Shown here one piece after another: positions 31,582 to 40,365 of a stretch of 64,000 nucleotides of DNA. Below the pieces are notes generated by a model. It saw nothing but the letters and a program-made list of their open reading frames with translations. It was not told where the DNA came from and did not search any database. Source of the stretch: an uncultured Oscillospiraceae bacterium (lineage in GTDB: Bacteria; Bacillota; Clostridia; Oscillospirales; Oscillospiraceae); the NCBI GenBank assembly GCA_947626345.1, contig CANQSF010000010.1, positions 1-64,000 of the forward strand. Direction: 5' to 3'. The translations under genes and the position numbers were made by a program. Each line of letters begins with the position of its first letter. Within the stretch, counting starts at the first letter, position 1.

Positions 31582-32949
31582 ATGGCAGACAGAGACACCC
31601 TTATCCGAGACTATACCTCCGGGCCGGTGGCCAGGCAGCTGCTGGGCTTTGCCTGGCCGTTCATGCTGTCCAACCTGCTGCAGACGGCCTACAACCTCAC
31701 CGATATGGTGGTGGTGGGCCAGTTCGTGGGCCCGGCGGGCCTGTCCGCCGTGGGCATCGGCGCGGACCTCATCCACATGTACACCTTCGTCTGCATGGGC
31801 TTTTGCAACGCCGGGCAGGTGCTGATCAGCCAGTACATCGGCCTTAAGGACCGGGGCGCGGTGTCCAGGATCGTAGGGGCCATGTTCACCTTCATCCTGG
31901 GACTGAGCCTGGCCATCTCCGCCCTGGGGCTCATCTTCGCGGACCGGCTGATGGGGTGGCTGAACGTGCCGCCGGAGGCGCTGGGATACTGCCGGTCCTA
32001 TACCGTGTGCTGCACGGCGGGGCTGTTCTTCCTGGTGGGCTACGTGCTGGTGGCGGCCATATTGCGGGGCATGGGCGAGTCGAAGCGGCCCATGGTGTTC
32101 ATCATCATCGCGTCGGTGCTGAATGTGGTGCTGGACATCGTATTCGTCTCCCAGGGCATGGGGCCCTTCGGCGCGGCCCTGGCCACAGTGATCGCCCAGG
32201 GGGTCAGCTTTGTGCTGTGTGTGGGGTATCTGTGGCGGCGGCGGGGGAGCCTGGGGTTCGAGTTCGCGCCCAAGTATCTCCGGCCCGGCCGGGAGGACTT
32301 GGGCAAGCTTTTAAAGCTGGGCGTGCCCATGTCCATCCAGTCCTGCGCCATCAACGTCTCCATGCTGTTCGTGTCCCGGTGCATCAACGTCTATGGCGTG
32401 ACGGTGTCTGCCGTCACCAGCGTGGGCAACAAGCTGTCCACCGTGGCCAGCATCATCTGCCAGGCCCTGAGCCAGTCCGGGGCCACGCTGGTGGGCCAGA
32501 ACTTCGCCGCCCGGAAATTCGACCGGGTGGCCCGGGCCCTGGGCACCGCCGTGGCGGTGGGGCTGGCGTTCACGGCCGGCCTCTCGGCCGTGATGATCGC
32601 CGCGCCGGAGGGGGTGTTCGCCCTGTTCGACGACGATCCGGCGGTGCTGGCCATGAGCCACAGCTACGTGCTCATCGCGGTGCTGAACTTCTTCGGCTAC
32701 GCCCTGCGGGGCCCCAGCACGGCCCTGTGCAACGGCATGGGCTTTCCCGTGATGAACTTCATCCTGGGCATCCTGGACGGGGTGGTCATGCGCATCGGCC
32801 TGTGCGTGCTGCTGGCCCGGACCTTCGGCATGGGCGTGATGGGCTACTGGCTGGGCGGGGCCCTGGCGGGCTACACCTTCTTCCTGGTGATGTGCCCTTA
32901 CTTTTTGTCCGGCAAATGGAAAAAGCGTGCGCCGCCCGCGGCGGCGTGA
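31582..32949 (+). CDS. MATE-family efflux transporter
   Basis: The 455-residue protein has twelve membrane helices and typical MATE start motifs (YTSGPVARQLLGFAWPFMLSNLLQTAYNLTD, VGQFVGPAGLSAVG). Such pumps export drugs or metabolites with Na+ or H+. It is unrelated in layout to the fused MATE protein at 16757-18493, having no C-terminal domain. It precedes the DUF523 gene by 12 bases. No substrate can be assigned. Confidence 0.88.
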   Translation: MADRDTLIRDYTSGPVARQLLGFAWPFMLSNLLQTAYNLTDMVVVGQFVGPAGLSAVGIGADLIHMYTFVCMGFCNAGQVLISQYIGLKDRGAVSRIVGAMFTFILGLSLAISALGLIFADRLMGWLNVPPEALGYCRSYTVCCTAGLFFLVGYVLVAAILRGMGESKRPMVFIIIASVLNVVLDIVFVSQGMGPFGAALATVIAQGVSFVLCVGYLWRRRGSLGFEFAPKYLRPGREDLGKLLKLGVPMSIQSCAINVSMLFVSRCINVYGVTVSAVTSVGNKLSTVASIICQALSQSGATLVGQNFAARKFDRVARALGTAVAVGLAFTAGLSAVMIAAPEGVFALFDDDPAVLAMSHSYVLIAVLNFFGYALRGPSTALCNGMGFPVMNFILGILDGVVMRIGLCVLLARTFGMGVMGYWLGGALAGYTFFLVMCPYFLSGKWKKRAPPAAA

Positions 32950-32961
32950 AAGGAGGCGCCC

Positions 32962-33414
32962 ATGATCCTGGTCAGCGCATGCCTTTTGGGCCACGACTGC
33001 AAATATAACGGTGGCAACAACGACAACGCCGCCGTACATAGATACCTGGAGGGGAAGGACTGGGTCTGCTTCTGTCCGGAGCGGTCCGGCGGCCTGCCCG
33101 CGCCCCGGCTGCCCAGCGAGATCCGGGACGGCCGGGTGTACAGCAAGGCGGGGGAGGACGTGACGGCGGAGTTCCGCCTGGGGGCGGAAAGGGCTCTGGC
33201 CTTCTGCAAAGCCCACGGCGTTGACCGGGCCATCCTGAAGGCCCGCAGCCCCTCCTGCGGCGTGCACGCGGTGTACGACGGCACCTTCACCGGCAAAGTG
33301 ACGCCCGGCATGGGCATAACGGCGGCTCTGCTGGCGGAAAACGGCGTCGCGCTCCTGGACGAGGAGGACGTGGCGGCGCTGATCGATAAGGAAAAAACAT
33401 CCAAGGAGGTATGA
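32962..33414 (+). CDS. DUF523 family protein
   Basis: The 150-residue protein matches the DUF523 family: start LVSACLLGHDCKYNGGNN, the middle motif CPERSGGLPAPRLPSEI and KARSPSCGVHAVYDGTF. The conserved cysteines hint at a metal or redox site, but the function is unknown. AAAGGAGGCGCCC precedes the ATG. It lies in a probable operon with the MATE pump and the aldo/keto reductase, three bases before the latter. Confidence 0.88.
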   Translation: MILVSACLLGHDCKYNGGNNDNAAVHRYLEGKDWVCFCPERSGGLPAPRLPSEIRDGRVYSKAGEDVTAEFRLGAERALAFCKAHGVDRAILKARSPSCGVHAVYDGTFTGKVTPGMGITAALLAENGVALLDEEDVAALIDKEKTSKEV

Positions 33415-33417
33415 CAT

Positions 33418-34533
33418 ATGGCTGACTATTTCGGGAAGGAGACGCCCAAGCTGGGCTTCGGCCTGATGCGCCTGCCCAAACGGGGCGCCATCATCGACAC
33501 CAAGCAGACATCCCAGATGGTGGACATGTTCCTGGAGGCGGGGTTCACCTATTTTGACACCGCCTATGTGTATCTGGGCTCCGAGGCCGCCGCCAAGCGG
33601 GCGCTGGTGGACCGGCATCCCCGGGAGAGCTTCACCCTGGCCACCAAGGTGAATGCCTCCGTGGCCCCCACGGAGAAGGCCGCCCGCAAGCAGTTCGATA
33701 CCAGCCTCAAGCGCACCGGCGCGGAGTATTTCGATTACTATCTGCTCCACTGCCTGATGGCGAAAAACCGGGAGAAGTATGAAAAATACCATCTCTGGGA
33801 GCACGTGCGCCGGCTGAAGGAGCAGGGCCTGATCCGCCACGTGGGCTTTTCCTTCCACGACGGGCCGGAGGTGCTGGACAGCCTGCTCACCGAGCATCCG
33901 GAGGTGGAGTTCGTGCAGCTGCAGCTGAACTACTCTGACTGGGAGGACCCCCAGGTCACCTCCCGGGCCAACTATGAGGTGGCCCGCCGCCACGGCAAGA
34001 GCGTGGTGGTCATGGAGCCGGTGAAGGGCGGCCGCCTGGCCGATCCCCCGGCGGAGGTGAAAAAGCTCTTCACCGACTACGCCCCCGACGCCTCCCCCGC
34101 CTCCTGGGCCATCCGGTTCGCCGCCAGCCTGGACGGGATATTGACGGTGCTGTCCGGCATGAGCAATGTGGCCCAAATGCAGGACAACCTGTCGTTCATG
34201 AAGGCCTTCCAGCCCTTGAACGACGCCGAGCGGCAGATCATCGCCCAGGCACAGCAGATCCTGGGCCGCTCCGCCGCCATCCCCTGTACCGGCTGCGCCT
34301 ACTGCGTGGAGGGCTGCCCCCAGCGCATCCCCATCCCCGCGGTGTTCGCCGCCGCCAACCAGCACCTGTCCGGCGGCTCATTGGAGCAGGCCAAGGCCAG
34401 CTACCGTGCCGCCACGGAGCACAAGGGCCTGGCCTCCGCCTGCGTGGGCTGCCGCCACTGCGAGTCGGTGTGTCCCCAGCACCTGCCCATCACGGACCAC
34501 CTGAAGAGCTGCGCCCAGCTGCTGGAAAACTGA
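33418..34533 (+). CDS. Aldo/keto reductase with C-terminal 4Fe-4S domain
   Basis: The 371-residue protein has an aldo/keto reductase barrel (GFGLMRLPKRG, FDTAYVYLGSE with catalytic Tyr, KVNAS, FSFHDGPEV). A C-terminal ferredoxin-like part holds two cysteine groups (CTGCAYCVEGCPQRI and CVGCRHCESVCPQHL). This fused type is common in anaerobes and probably uses ferredoxin-like electron transfer; substrates are mostly unknown. AAGGAGGTATGACAT precedes the ATG. Confidence 0.9.
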   Translation: MADYFGKETPKLGFGLMRLPKRGAIIDTKQTSQMVDMFLEAGFTYFDTAYVYLGSEAAAKRALVDRHPRESFTLATKVNASVAPTEKAARKQFDTSLKRTGAEYFDYYLLHCLMAKNREKYEKYHLWEHVRRLKEQGLIRHVGFSFHDGPEVLDSLLTEHPEVEFVQLQLNYSDWEDPQVTSRANYEVARRHGKSVVVMEPVKGGRLADPPAEVKKLFTDYAPDASPASWAIRFAASLDGILTVLSGMSNVAQMQDNLSFMKAFQPLNDAERQIIAQAQQILGRSAAIPCTGCAYCVEGCPQRIPIPAVFAAANQHLSGGSLEQAKASYRAATEHKGLASACVGCRHCESVCPQHLPITDHLKSCAQLLEN

Positions 34534-34552
34534 CCGCGCCGTAGATCGACAG

Positions 34553-34587
34553 CGCTCCCGGAGACCGAAGTCCCCGGGAGCGTTTTT
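34553..34587 (+). terminator. Terminator after the aldo/keto reductase gene
   Basis: GCTCCCGG and CCGGGAGC pair around a short stem-loop and are followed by GTTTTTC. It lies between convergent genes and may serve both. Confidence 0.75.
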
Positions 34588-35282
34588 CATGGGATGTCCG
34601 CGATCTCCACCACCGTGAGCTTCCCGTCCGCGACGGTGAAGCGCACGTCGAAGGAGAGGTAGTTGAAACCGTACCGCCGCGACGGCTCGTCGATGTAGGC
34701 CGGGCGGGGATCCTGGGCCAGCAGGCCGATGAGGGCGTCCCGCTTGTCCGGCGGGATCTTCTCCAGCAGCGCCGGCGGGAAGTCCACCTCCAGGGCGTAG
34801 TCCAACACCTCCCCGGCGAAGCCCGCCGCCGCCTGCGGCCGGCTGTCGGTGAAGGGAAGATAGGGCTTCACGTCATAGATGGGCGTGCCGTCCATCAGAT
34901 CCGCCCCCGCCACCACCAGCACCGGGCCCCGCTTTTCGTCCCGCTCCAGGCGGACGAGCTCCACGCATGACAGGCCCAGGGCGTTGGGCCGGTAGGGCGA
35001 GCGGGTGGCGAACACCCCCATCCGCCGGTTGCCCCCCAGCCGGGGCGGCTTCACCGTGGCGGCCCAGTCCTCCCGGCCGTTCTCCGAAAAGCCCCAGATG
35101 AGCCACAGGTGGGAGTAGCCCTCGATCCCCCGGAAGGCCACCGGGTCCCGGTACATGGGCTCGAACACGATCCGGGCGGTGAGGGACGGCACCAGGCCGC
35201 TCTGCCGGGGCAGGCCGAATTTGGTGGGCAGGTCCGTCTCGATGTGGGCGATGGGCTGGATGAGCCGTTTCTCCGCCAGCAT
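34587..35282 (-). CDS. trmO: TrmO-like tRNA methyltransferase (TsaA family)
   Basis: The 231-residue protein has the TsaA/YaeB fold: PIAHIETDLPTKFGLPRQSG at the start, then FRGIEGYSHLWLIWGF, GVFATRSPYRPNALGLS and GADLMDGTPIYDVKPYLP. A C-terminal extension (FNYLSFDVRFTVADGK) is also seen in family members. E. coli TrmO methylates N6-threonylcarbamoyladenosine in tRNA with SAM. AAAGGAGGCGGCGCC sets the start at 35282. A role in tRNA is inferred from the family. Confidence 0.85.
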   Translation of the reverse strand: MLAEKRLIQPIAHIETDLPTKFGLPRQSGLVPSLTARIVFEPMYRDPVAFRGIEGYSHLWLIWGFSENGREDWAATVKPPRLGGNRRMGVFATRSPYRPNALGLSCVELVRLERDEKRGPVLVVAGADLMDGTPIYDVKPYLPFTDSRPQAAAGFAGEVLDYALEVDFPPALLEKIPPDKRDALIGLLAQDPRPAYIDEPSRRYGFNYLSFDVRFTVADGKLTVVEIADIP

Positions 35283-35448
35283 GGCGCCGCCTCCTTTGCG
35301 TTTTTTGCTTTTATCAGTATAACACGGTTTCGCCCATGCGGAAGTTTTTTTCGCCTCCGGAAAGCTCTTCCGGCGCATAATCCGCCGTGTTTTCGCGCAA
35401 GCTATGCCATGCAAGATCATTTAGTCTGACGAAAAAGGAGTCTTTTTC

Positions 35449-35661
35449 ATGGTCATCGACAGGATAGCCCTGATCCTCGCCATCATCGGCGGGCTGAACT
35501 GGGGCAGCATCGGCCTGTTCCGATTCGACATCGTCGCCTGGATCTTCGGCGGCCAGACCAACCCTGTTTCCCGGGTGATCTATACCCTGGTGGGCCTGGC
35601 GGCGCTGTGGTGCGTATCGCTGCTGTTCCGGACCCGGGACGAAGCGGATGAAGAGGCGTGA
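35449..35661 (+). CDS. DUF378 membrane protein
   Basis: The 70-residue protein has two membrane helices and the DUF378 pattern (GGLNWGSIGLF, then YTLVGLAALW). The C-terminal tail is acidic. Members are found across Bacillota without a known function. AAAAAGGAGTCTTTTTC precedes the ATG. It is a single-gene unit with its own terminator. Confidence 0.88.
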   Translation: MVIDRIALILAIIGGLNWGSIGLFRFDIVAWIFGGQTNPVSRVIYTLVGLAALWCVSLLFRTRDEADEEA

Positions 35662-35667
35662 CATCAA

Positions 35668-35699
35668 GAAAAGGCCCCGTCGTTTGACGGGGCCTTTCG
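35668..35699. terminator. Bidirectional terminator between convergent genes
   Basis: GGCCCCGTC and GACGGGGCC pair around GTTT, followed by TTTC on the plus strand and TTTTC on the minus strand. Confidence 0.8.
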
Positions 35700-35729
35700 T
35701 GTATCCCGGCGGCCTGCGCGGGCCAGAGG

Positions 35730-37382
35730 TCATTGGACGTAGATGGTGAACTCCTGCACGTCCGTGTGGTCCGCGTTGCGTTCAATGCCGGTGAGCACAT
35801 CCGGCTCGTCCATCCCGTAGTTATAGCTCACCCGCACGACGGCGGTGCCGGAGCGCATAGCGGTCACGGTGCAGGAGGGGCTGGTGGTGTTCGTCAGCTC
35901 CACAACGCCGCTGCCGCTGACGATCTCCCAGGTGTAAAGCTCGTAGTTGGGGCCGTATTTGCGGGAGCAGTCCAGGGTGATGGTCTGCCCCTGGACCATC
36001 TGGCGCTCGGCGGAACCGCCCGTGTAGCCCTCGCTCTTGTCGAGACTGGGGGCGATGAGAGCCTCAATCTCATAGGGGGCGGAGGCCAGCTTCGCGTAGA
36101 CGTAGTAGACGCCCACCACGCCGGGCTCCCAGTACATGATCCGCACGGTGGCGTCGTCGAAGAGATTGTTCGCAAAGGATTTGGGGGTGATAAAGTCCCC
36201 GTCGTGCCCCAGGCCCAGGAAGGGCGTTTCGTGGACGTAGACGTCGAAGTCATCCGCGTTGTCAAAGCCCCAGGACTTGTCATAATAGAGGTCGCGGAGG
36301 GTGAATATGTCGCCGGTCATGATCCGGGAGGCGGGGGAGCTGAAGAAGATGGTCTCATCCCGGTAGAAATTCCACGCCCACACGTGGTCCTCGGTCTTTC
36401 CCCGCTTGAACTCCGCGTCTGTGGTGTAGAGCTCCCCGTCCCGTAGGATGACGGCCTGGCCCACCTGCACGGAAAGGCGCCCGTCATCCGTCTGGAAGCT
36501 CCCGTCAGGCATCAGATAGAGGCCGGCGTTCGCGGAGGGGCCGCCTATCTGGACGTCCTCGCTGACGCCGCCCAGGCGCAGGCCCAGGTCCACCACCTCC
36601 ATGGAGGCAGGGAGGATCAGCATCCCCTTGAGCTTGCCCCGCTCCAAGGTGTAGTACAGGCAAATGTTGCAATCGATATCGGAGAAGTTAGCCTCCTGGG
36701 TGTAATCCACCCGCCCGGTGCCGGTGTACCGGATGGCGTAGCTCACGAAGGTGTCGTCGTAGGTCTTTTCCCACTTGTCGATCAGCTCCAGGTTGTGGGC
36801 GCCGTCGCATATGGCGTCAACGTACTCCTCGATGTCCTCCACGTTGGCGCTGGAGCCCTTGAAGGCGTAATAGACCGGGTCGTTCCTCTTGCTCTCCTCA
36901 CTGGGAAGCTCCACGCTCATGGCAGCGCCCATGAAGTCGTAGATGTCCTGGATGTACACGCTCTCCGGGCCGACGGTGTAGGCGTAGGGGTTCGCGGTCA
37001 CGGGGTCGGAGACCAGCGTGGGGGAACTGGGCATGGCGGTCCCGCCGCTTGCCACGCTGTCGTTACCGTTGTCAGAGTCGTTTTCAGAGTCGCCGTCCAG
37101 CACGACGCCGTATCCGCTGCCGGAACCGTTTTCGGAGCCGCCGCCGGTGCCGCCGCCTTCGGTGTAGCCGCTGTCCATGTTCGTACCGGCGCCGCCGTCC
37201 CGGTCATTTTTGACCATGACGCCGATGATGGCAGCCAGCGCCACGATGATCACCGCCATGACGGCGATGACGGCGATCAACACGCCGTTCCTGCCGCTCC
37301 CTCGCGGCCTGCGGCCACTGGGCGCGGGCGAGCCGGGGGCGTAGGCGTTTCCATAGAGAGAAGCGGTTCCATTATTATCCAT
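35730..37382 (-). CDS. Membrane-anchored cell-surface protein with Ig-like end
   Basis: The 550-residue protein has a short Gly/Pro-rich cytoplasmic part, one membrane helix (about 33-58, VLIAVIAVMAVIIVALAAII) and a Gly/Ser/Asn-rich linker (about 65-115). A large extracellular part follows, whose last 95 residues look like a bacterial Ig-like (BIG2-type) domain (VQGQTITLDCS, GTAVVRVSY). The middle region is not recognised. GCAAGGAGGGCTAAAC sets the start. It is divergent from the collagen-like gene, with 233 bases between. Confidence 0.75.
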   Translation of the reverse strand: MDNNGTASLYGNAYAPGSPAPSGRRPRGSGRNGVLIAVIAVMAVIIVALAAIIGVMVKNDRDGGAGTNMDSGYTEGGGTGGGSENGSGSGYGVVLDGDSENDSDNGNDSVASGGTAMPSSPTLVSDPVTANPYAYTVGPESVYIQDIYDFMGAAMSVELPSEESKRNDPVYYAFKGSSANVEDIEEYVDAICDGAHNLELIDKWEKTYDDTFVSYAIRYTGTGRVDYTQEANFSDIDCNICLYYTLERGKLKGMLILPASMEVVDLGLRLGGVSEDVQIGGPSANAGLYLMPDGSFQTDDGRLSVQVGQAVILRDGELYTTDAEFKRGKTEDHVWAWNFYRDETIFFSSPASRIMTGDIFTLRDLYYDKSWGFDNADDFDVYVHETPFLGLGHDGDFITPKSFANNLFDDATVRIMYWEPGVVGVYYVYAKLASAPYEIEALIAPSLDKSEGYTGGSAERQMVQGQTITLDCSRKYGPNYELYTWEIVSGSGVVELTNTTSPSCTVTAMRSGTAVVRVSYNYGMDEPDVLTGIERNADHTDVQEFTIYVQ

Positions 37383-37556
37383 GTTTAGCCCTCCTTGCTT
37401 CAACGGCGATCACGGCTCAAGATCCGGGGCGGTCAAGCTCAGCTCAGCTATGCCCGGCATCCAATATTGTAACCTTTCGCAGGCGTGTTGTCAAAACAAA
37501 AACCGGCACGTTCCTTCTACATCCCAAGAGCCGGGCATTTCTCTCCTGAGGGCCGC

Positions 37557-37584
37557 ACAGATCGGCACGTTCCGTCATATAGTA
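37557..37584 (+). promoter_or_regulatory. Candidate sigma-K-type promoter of the collagen-like gene
   Basis: AC at 37557-37558 and CATATAGTA at 37576-37584 are 17 bases apart, matching the mother-cell sigma-K pattern (AC, N16-17, CATAnnnTA). The start codon is 31 bases further on, with GGAGG between. Collagen-like spore-surface proteins are often made under this factor. Confidence 0.45.
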
Positions 37585-37615
37585 AGAGCGGGCGCAAAGC
37601 CCAAAGGAGGATAAT

Positions 37616-38404
37616 ATGGCGGATTGTGTTGAAAACATGAACATCGTCCCCGGCGCTCAGGCAAACGGCCTGGGCCGCTATTGCTGCCCCAACCAGCCCT
37701 GCTGCCCCAGCATGATCGCGGGCCCCACCGGGCCCACCGGGCCCATGGGTCCTACCGGCCCTGCCGGCCATGTGGGTCCCATGGGTCCCACCGGCCCTAC
37801 TGGCGCCACCGGCGCGACGGGCGCTGAGGGTCCCATCGGCCCCATGGGCCCCATCGGTCCGACTGGCGCGACGGGTGCGACTGGTCCGACTGGGCCCACT
37901 GGTCCTGTCGGTGCTACCGGTGCGACGGGCGCTACGGGCCCTGTGGGTCCTGCTGGCCCCATCGGTCCTACCGGACCCACTGGTCCTGTCGGGGCTACCG
38001 GGGCCACTGGCGCGACGGGGGCTATAGGCCCTGCCGGCCCTATTGGTCCGACCGGTCCTACCGGTCCTGTCGGGGCTACTGGAGCCACTGGTGCTGCGGG
38101 CCCCGCTGGTCCCATTGGTCCTGTCGGTCCCACTGGTCCGACTGGCCCTGTCGGCGCTACCGGTGCTGCGGGTCCTGTGGGTCCTGCTGGCCCCATTGGT
38201 CCGACTGGGCCTACCGGTCCTACCGGTCCTACCGGGCCGACTGGCCCTGCGGGCGCGGACGGAGCCCCTGCCACCCCGGCGGCCGCCGTGGCGGACATCG
38301 CCGCCCCGGCCACGGCCACGACGGCGGAGGTGGCCGCCACGCTGAACACGCTGCTGGCCAATCTCCGCGCCGCCGGCCTGCTGGACGGCACGGCCGCCGG
38401 CTGA
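37616..38404 (+). CDS. Collagen-like triple-helix protein
   Basis: The 262-residue protein has a 35-residue N-terminal part with four Cys ([10 protein letters not shown]), then about 60 Gly-X-Y triplets rich in GPTGPTG and GATGATG. A C-terminal domain of about 45 residues follows, Ala-rich and helical ([18 protein letters not shown]). This is the layout of BclA-like exosporium filament proteins, where the N-terminus anchors and the end trimerises. The Thr in the Y position is typical of glycosylated bacterial collagens. AAAGGAGGATAAT precedes the ATG. The genome makes spores (gpr is present), so a spore-surface role fits. Confidence 0.88.
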   Translation: MADCVENMNIVPGAQANGLGRYCCPNQPCCPSMIAGPTGPTGPMGPTGPAGHVGPMGPTGPTGATGATGAEGPIGPMGPIGPTGATGATGPTGPTGPVGATGATGATGPVGPAGPIGPTGPTGPVGATGATGATGAIGPAGPIGPTGPTGPVGATGATGAAGPAGPIGPVGPTGPTGPVGATGAAGPVGPAGPIGPTGPTGPTGPTGPTGPAGADGAPATPAAAVADIAAPATATTAEVAATLNTLLANLRAAGLLDGTAAG

Positions 38405-38420
38405 CGGCAGAATGATCGTC

Positions 38421-38451
38421 AGGGATGGCAGACCGTCGTCATGCCATCCCT
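38421..38451 (+). terminator. Terminator-like hairpin after the collagen-like gene
   Basis: AGGGATGGCA and TGCCATCCCT pair around 11 bases; the downstream T content is moderate (GTTTCTGTTTT). Confidence 0.6.
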
Positions 38452-38469
38452 GACCGTTTCTGTTTTGCC

Positions 38470-39321
38470 TCAGGCGCGCTTTTCGATGTGATCGTGCATC
38501 CGCCAGAACAGGCTGAGCGCCGTCTCCAGATCGTGGGCCTCCCAGGTGGCGGTCCCGTCCCGGAACTGCCCCTTCCAGGGGAAGCTGTCCGGCGGATCGA
38601 AGCGATAGCCCTCCGTCAAATCCAGCTCGCACACGCAGTGGTCGGAGAAGGGATACGCCGTCTTGCTCTCCCGCTCGCGCAGCGCCTCCTTCACGCCCTC
38701 GTAGATGAGCGGATAGGTCTCCGCCGGGGAGGGCTCCCAATGGCGGCTTTTATCCTTCACGGTGATGCACGTCACGTTGGCCGACAGCTCCAGCGCCTCC
38801 CGGTGGGACGCGGCGCAGCCGATGTTCGCGATATAGGGCACGTCGCAAAAGCACATGACGCTCTCGCCGATCTCGGCGACGTGGATGCCGTTGATATAAA
38901 ACGACGCGATGGGCGGCGTGTGGATCGTGTGGGGGAAATAGGCGTTGGGCTCACCGTTTCTGGCGTGCTGTCCGACGGTGATAAGGCCGTAGGGCTCCGT
39001 GGCCGCCTGTCCCCGGATCCGGCTCCACAGGATGCTCCTGTCGGGCAGGTCGAACAGGCGGACCATGGGCGGGAGCTTCTCCAGCTCGATGTTGGACTCC
39101 CTGCACCCGGCAAAGTGCATGTCGAACAGGAGGATGTCGTCGATGCCCATGTCCGCTGCGGCGGCGCATACGGCGAGCACGTCGCTGGTGATGCACCCTC
39201 TGCCGTAGGATCTCCACAGCTTGTTCTCCGGGTACATCTCCTCGTGCCAGCAGGCCTCCCGGTTGGACTCGAATATGCCGCTGGCGCCCTCCATATCCGC
39301 GACGACGATCAGCTGCTTCAT
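38470..39321 (-). CDS. M55-family D-aminopeptidase (DppA-like)
   Basis: The 283-residue protein begins with the M55 zinc-site motif VVADMEGASGI and has further conserved parts (LFDMHFAG, VGQHARNG, NGIHVAEIGES). DppA-type enzymes release D-amino acids such as D-Ala from peptides and form ring-shaped decamers. It may recycle peptidoglycan peptides. GAAAGGAGAGAACGC precedes the ATG. The GNAT gene follows upstream on the same strand, 28 bases away, so the two may form one operon. Confidence 0.88.
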   Translation of the reverse strand: MKQLIVVADMEGASGIFESNREACWHEEMYPENKLWRSYGRGCITSDVLAVCAAAADMGIDDILLFDMHFAGCRESNIELEKLPPMVRLFDLPDRSILWSRIRGQAATEPYGLITVGQHARNGEPNAYFPHTIHTPPIASFYINGIHVAEIGESVMCFCDVPYIANIGCAASHREALELSANVTCITVKDKSRHWEPSPAETYPLIYEGVKEALRERESKTAYPFSDHCVCELDLTEGYRFDPPDSFPWKGQFRDGTATWEAHDLETALSLFWRMHDHIEKRA

Positions 39322-39349
39322 GCGCGTTCTCTCCTTTCTATGCTCATTC

Positions 39350-40138
39350 TCAGGATGGCTGCCGCCGGGCGTTCATCTCCGCCACCACGGCGTCGCTCTT
39401 GGCGGTCAGCTCCACCCAGGCGGGGCGGAACCCGCTCCGGATGGCGTTGCGCACCGACCGGACATTGGACCAGGCGGCGCAGTAAAAGGGCACCTTGCCC
39501 CGGGCCAGGATCTCCAGGGCCAGGCGGCTGGTGAGGGCCGAGGCCACGCCCCGCCGCCGGTGGCCGGGCAGCACGTCCACGCCGATCTGCCACATGCTGT
39601 CGCAGTCGGCGGAGCAGCCCGCCAGGCCGATGAGCCGGCCGCCGTCGTAGGCTCCCACCGCCAGCACGTCCAGCGTCCGCCGCTTTTCGCACAGCGCGTT
39701 GCTCCAGGCATCGGTGTAAAGCCCGGCGAAGTCCTCCGGATGCAGTATCCGCAGCTCGTAGGGGCAGTCCAGCGGCCGCAGGGCCGTCAGGTCCGGCAGG
39801 AAGTACTCCGCCATGAAGCACAGCCGCAGTCCCACCGGCCGCAGGGCGTCGTCCAGCACGTGCAGCGCCGGCGTCTCGAAGCAGCGCTCCGGCGGGAACC
39901 GGCCGATGTAGTCCGTCACGGCGGCCCGGCACTCCTCGCCGACGGAGGCCACCACGTTGTTCCCGTAGGAGACGAGATCACAGGCGAAGGGCAGCTCCAG
40001 ATATCTTCTGGCGCCCGGGTCCGCCCGGGAGGCGACGACGACGTTTTCGCCGCGCTGAAAGTCCTCCGGCGCGCAGCTCAGGTCCACCGCCGATTGGCGC
40101 AGGGCGATCCGGAGGATGTCCTCATTGGTGAAGTCCAT
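39350..40138 (-). CDS. GNAT-family N-acetyltransferase
   Basis: The 262-residue protein has an unrecognised N-terminal half and a GNAT domain in the second half: VGAYDGGRLIGLAGC, then QIGVDVLPGHRRRGVASAL, which holds the acetyl-CoA loop (Q/R-x-x-G-x-G/A pattern), and FYCAAWSNVRSVRNAI. It transfers acetyl groups to an unknown amine. CAGGAGATATC precedes the ATG at 40136-40138. Its upstream leader holds the second copy of the composite hairpin repeat. Confidence 0.82.
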   Translation of the reverse strand: MDFTNEDILRIALRQSAVDLSCAPEDFQRGENVVVASRADPGARRYLELPFACDLVSYGNNVVASVGEECRAAVTDYIGRFPPERCFETPALHVLDDALRPVGLRLCFMAEYFLPDLTALRPLDCPYELRILHPEDFAGLYTDAWSNALCEKRRTLDVLAVGAYDGGRLIGLAGCSADCDSMWQIGVDVLPGHRRRGVASALTSRLALEILARGKVPFYCAAWSNVRSVRNAIRSGFRPAWVELTAKSDAVVAEMNARRQPS

Positions 40139-40166
40139 GATATCTCCTGAAAATGGTAGTGGGGTC

Positions 40167-40282
40167 ATTATAGCATAACGCCGCAGGCGGGATGCTATAA
40201 TGGGGCATGTTTTGCGGTTCCGGCGAAGCCGGGAGCAAAACCGCCTGAGATCATGTATAATAGCCGCTCTGCGGCTATTATA
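40167..40282. repeat. Composite hairpin repeat element, second locus
   Basis: Three hairpins in a row: ATTATAGCAT/ATGCTATAAT (40167-40201), a GGTTCCGGC-gaa-GCCGGGAG hairpin closed by GTTTTGC/GCAAAAC (40209-40241), and TATAATAGCCGC/GCGGCTATTATA (40256-40282). Order and spacing match the element at 21300-21461. The outer stem differs in sequence but still pairs, as expected for a conserved structure. It lies upstream of the GNAT gene. Confidence 0.7.
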
Positions 40283-40313
40283 GCATAAGATGATCTTATT
40301 TTCTACAGACAAA

Positions 40314-40343
40314 GGGCGCGGGAGAGCTTCCCGCGCCCTTTTT
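40314..40343. terminator. Hairpin terminator downstream of ahcY
   Basis: GGGCGCGGGA and TCCCGCGCCC pair around a short loop. A run of five T follows on the plus strand and TTTGT on the minus strand; the minus-strand ahcY transcript is its likely user. Confidence 0.65.
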
Positions 40344-40365
40344 GCCGTATGTGCTCCGATCCTCG

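Noticed and set aside
37720-38255. CRISPR-like regular repeats
   Set aside because: The period is nine bases and multiples and follows the collagen codons; there are no unique spacers.
37517-38740. A minus-strand, Ser/Thr/Arg-rich repeat protein opposite the collagen-like gene
   Set aside because: It is the antisense of the Gly-X-Y codons; the plus strand has a ribosome site, Cys-rich start and structured end.
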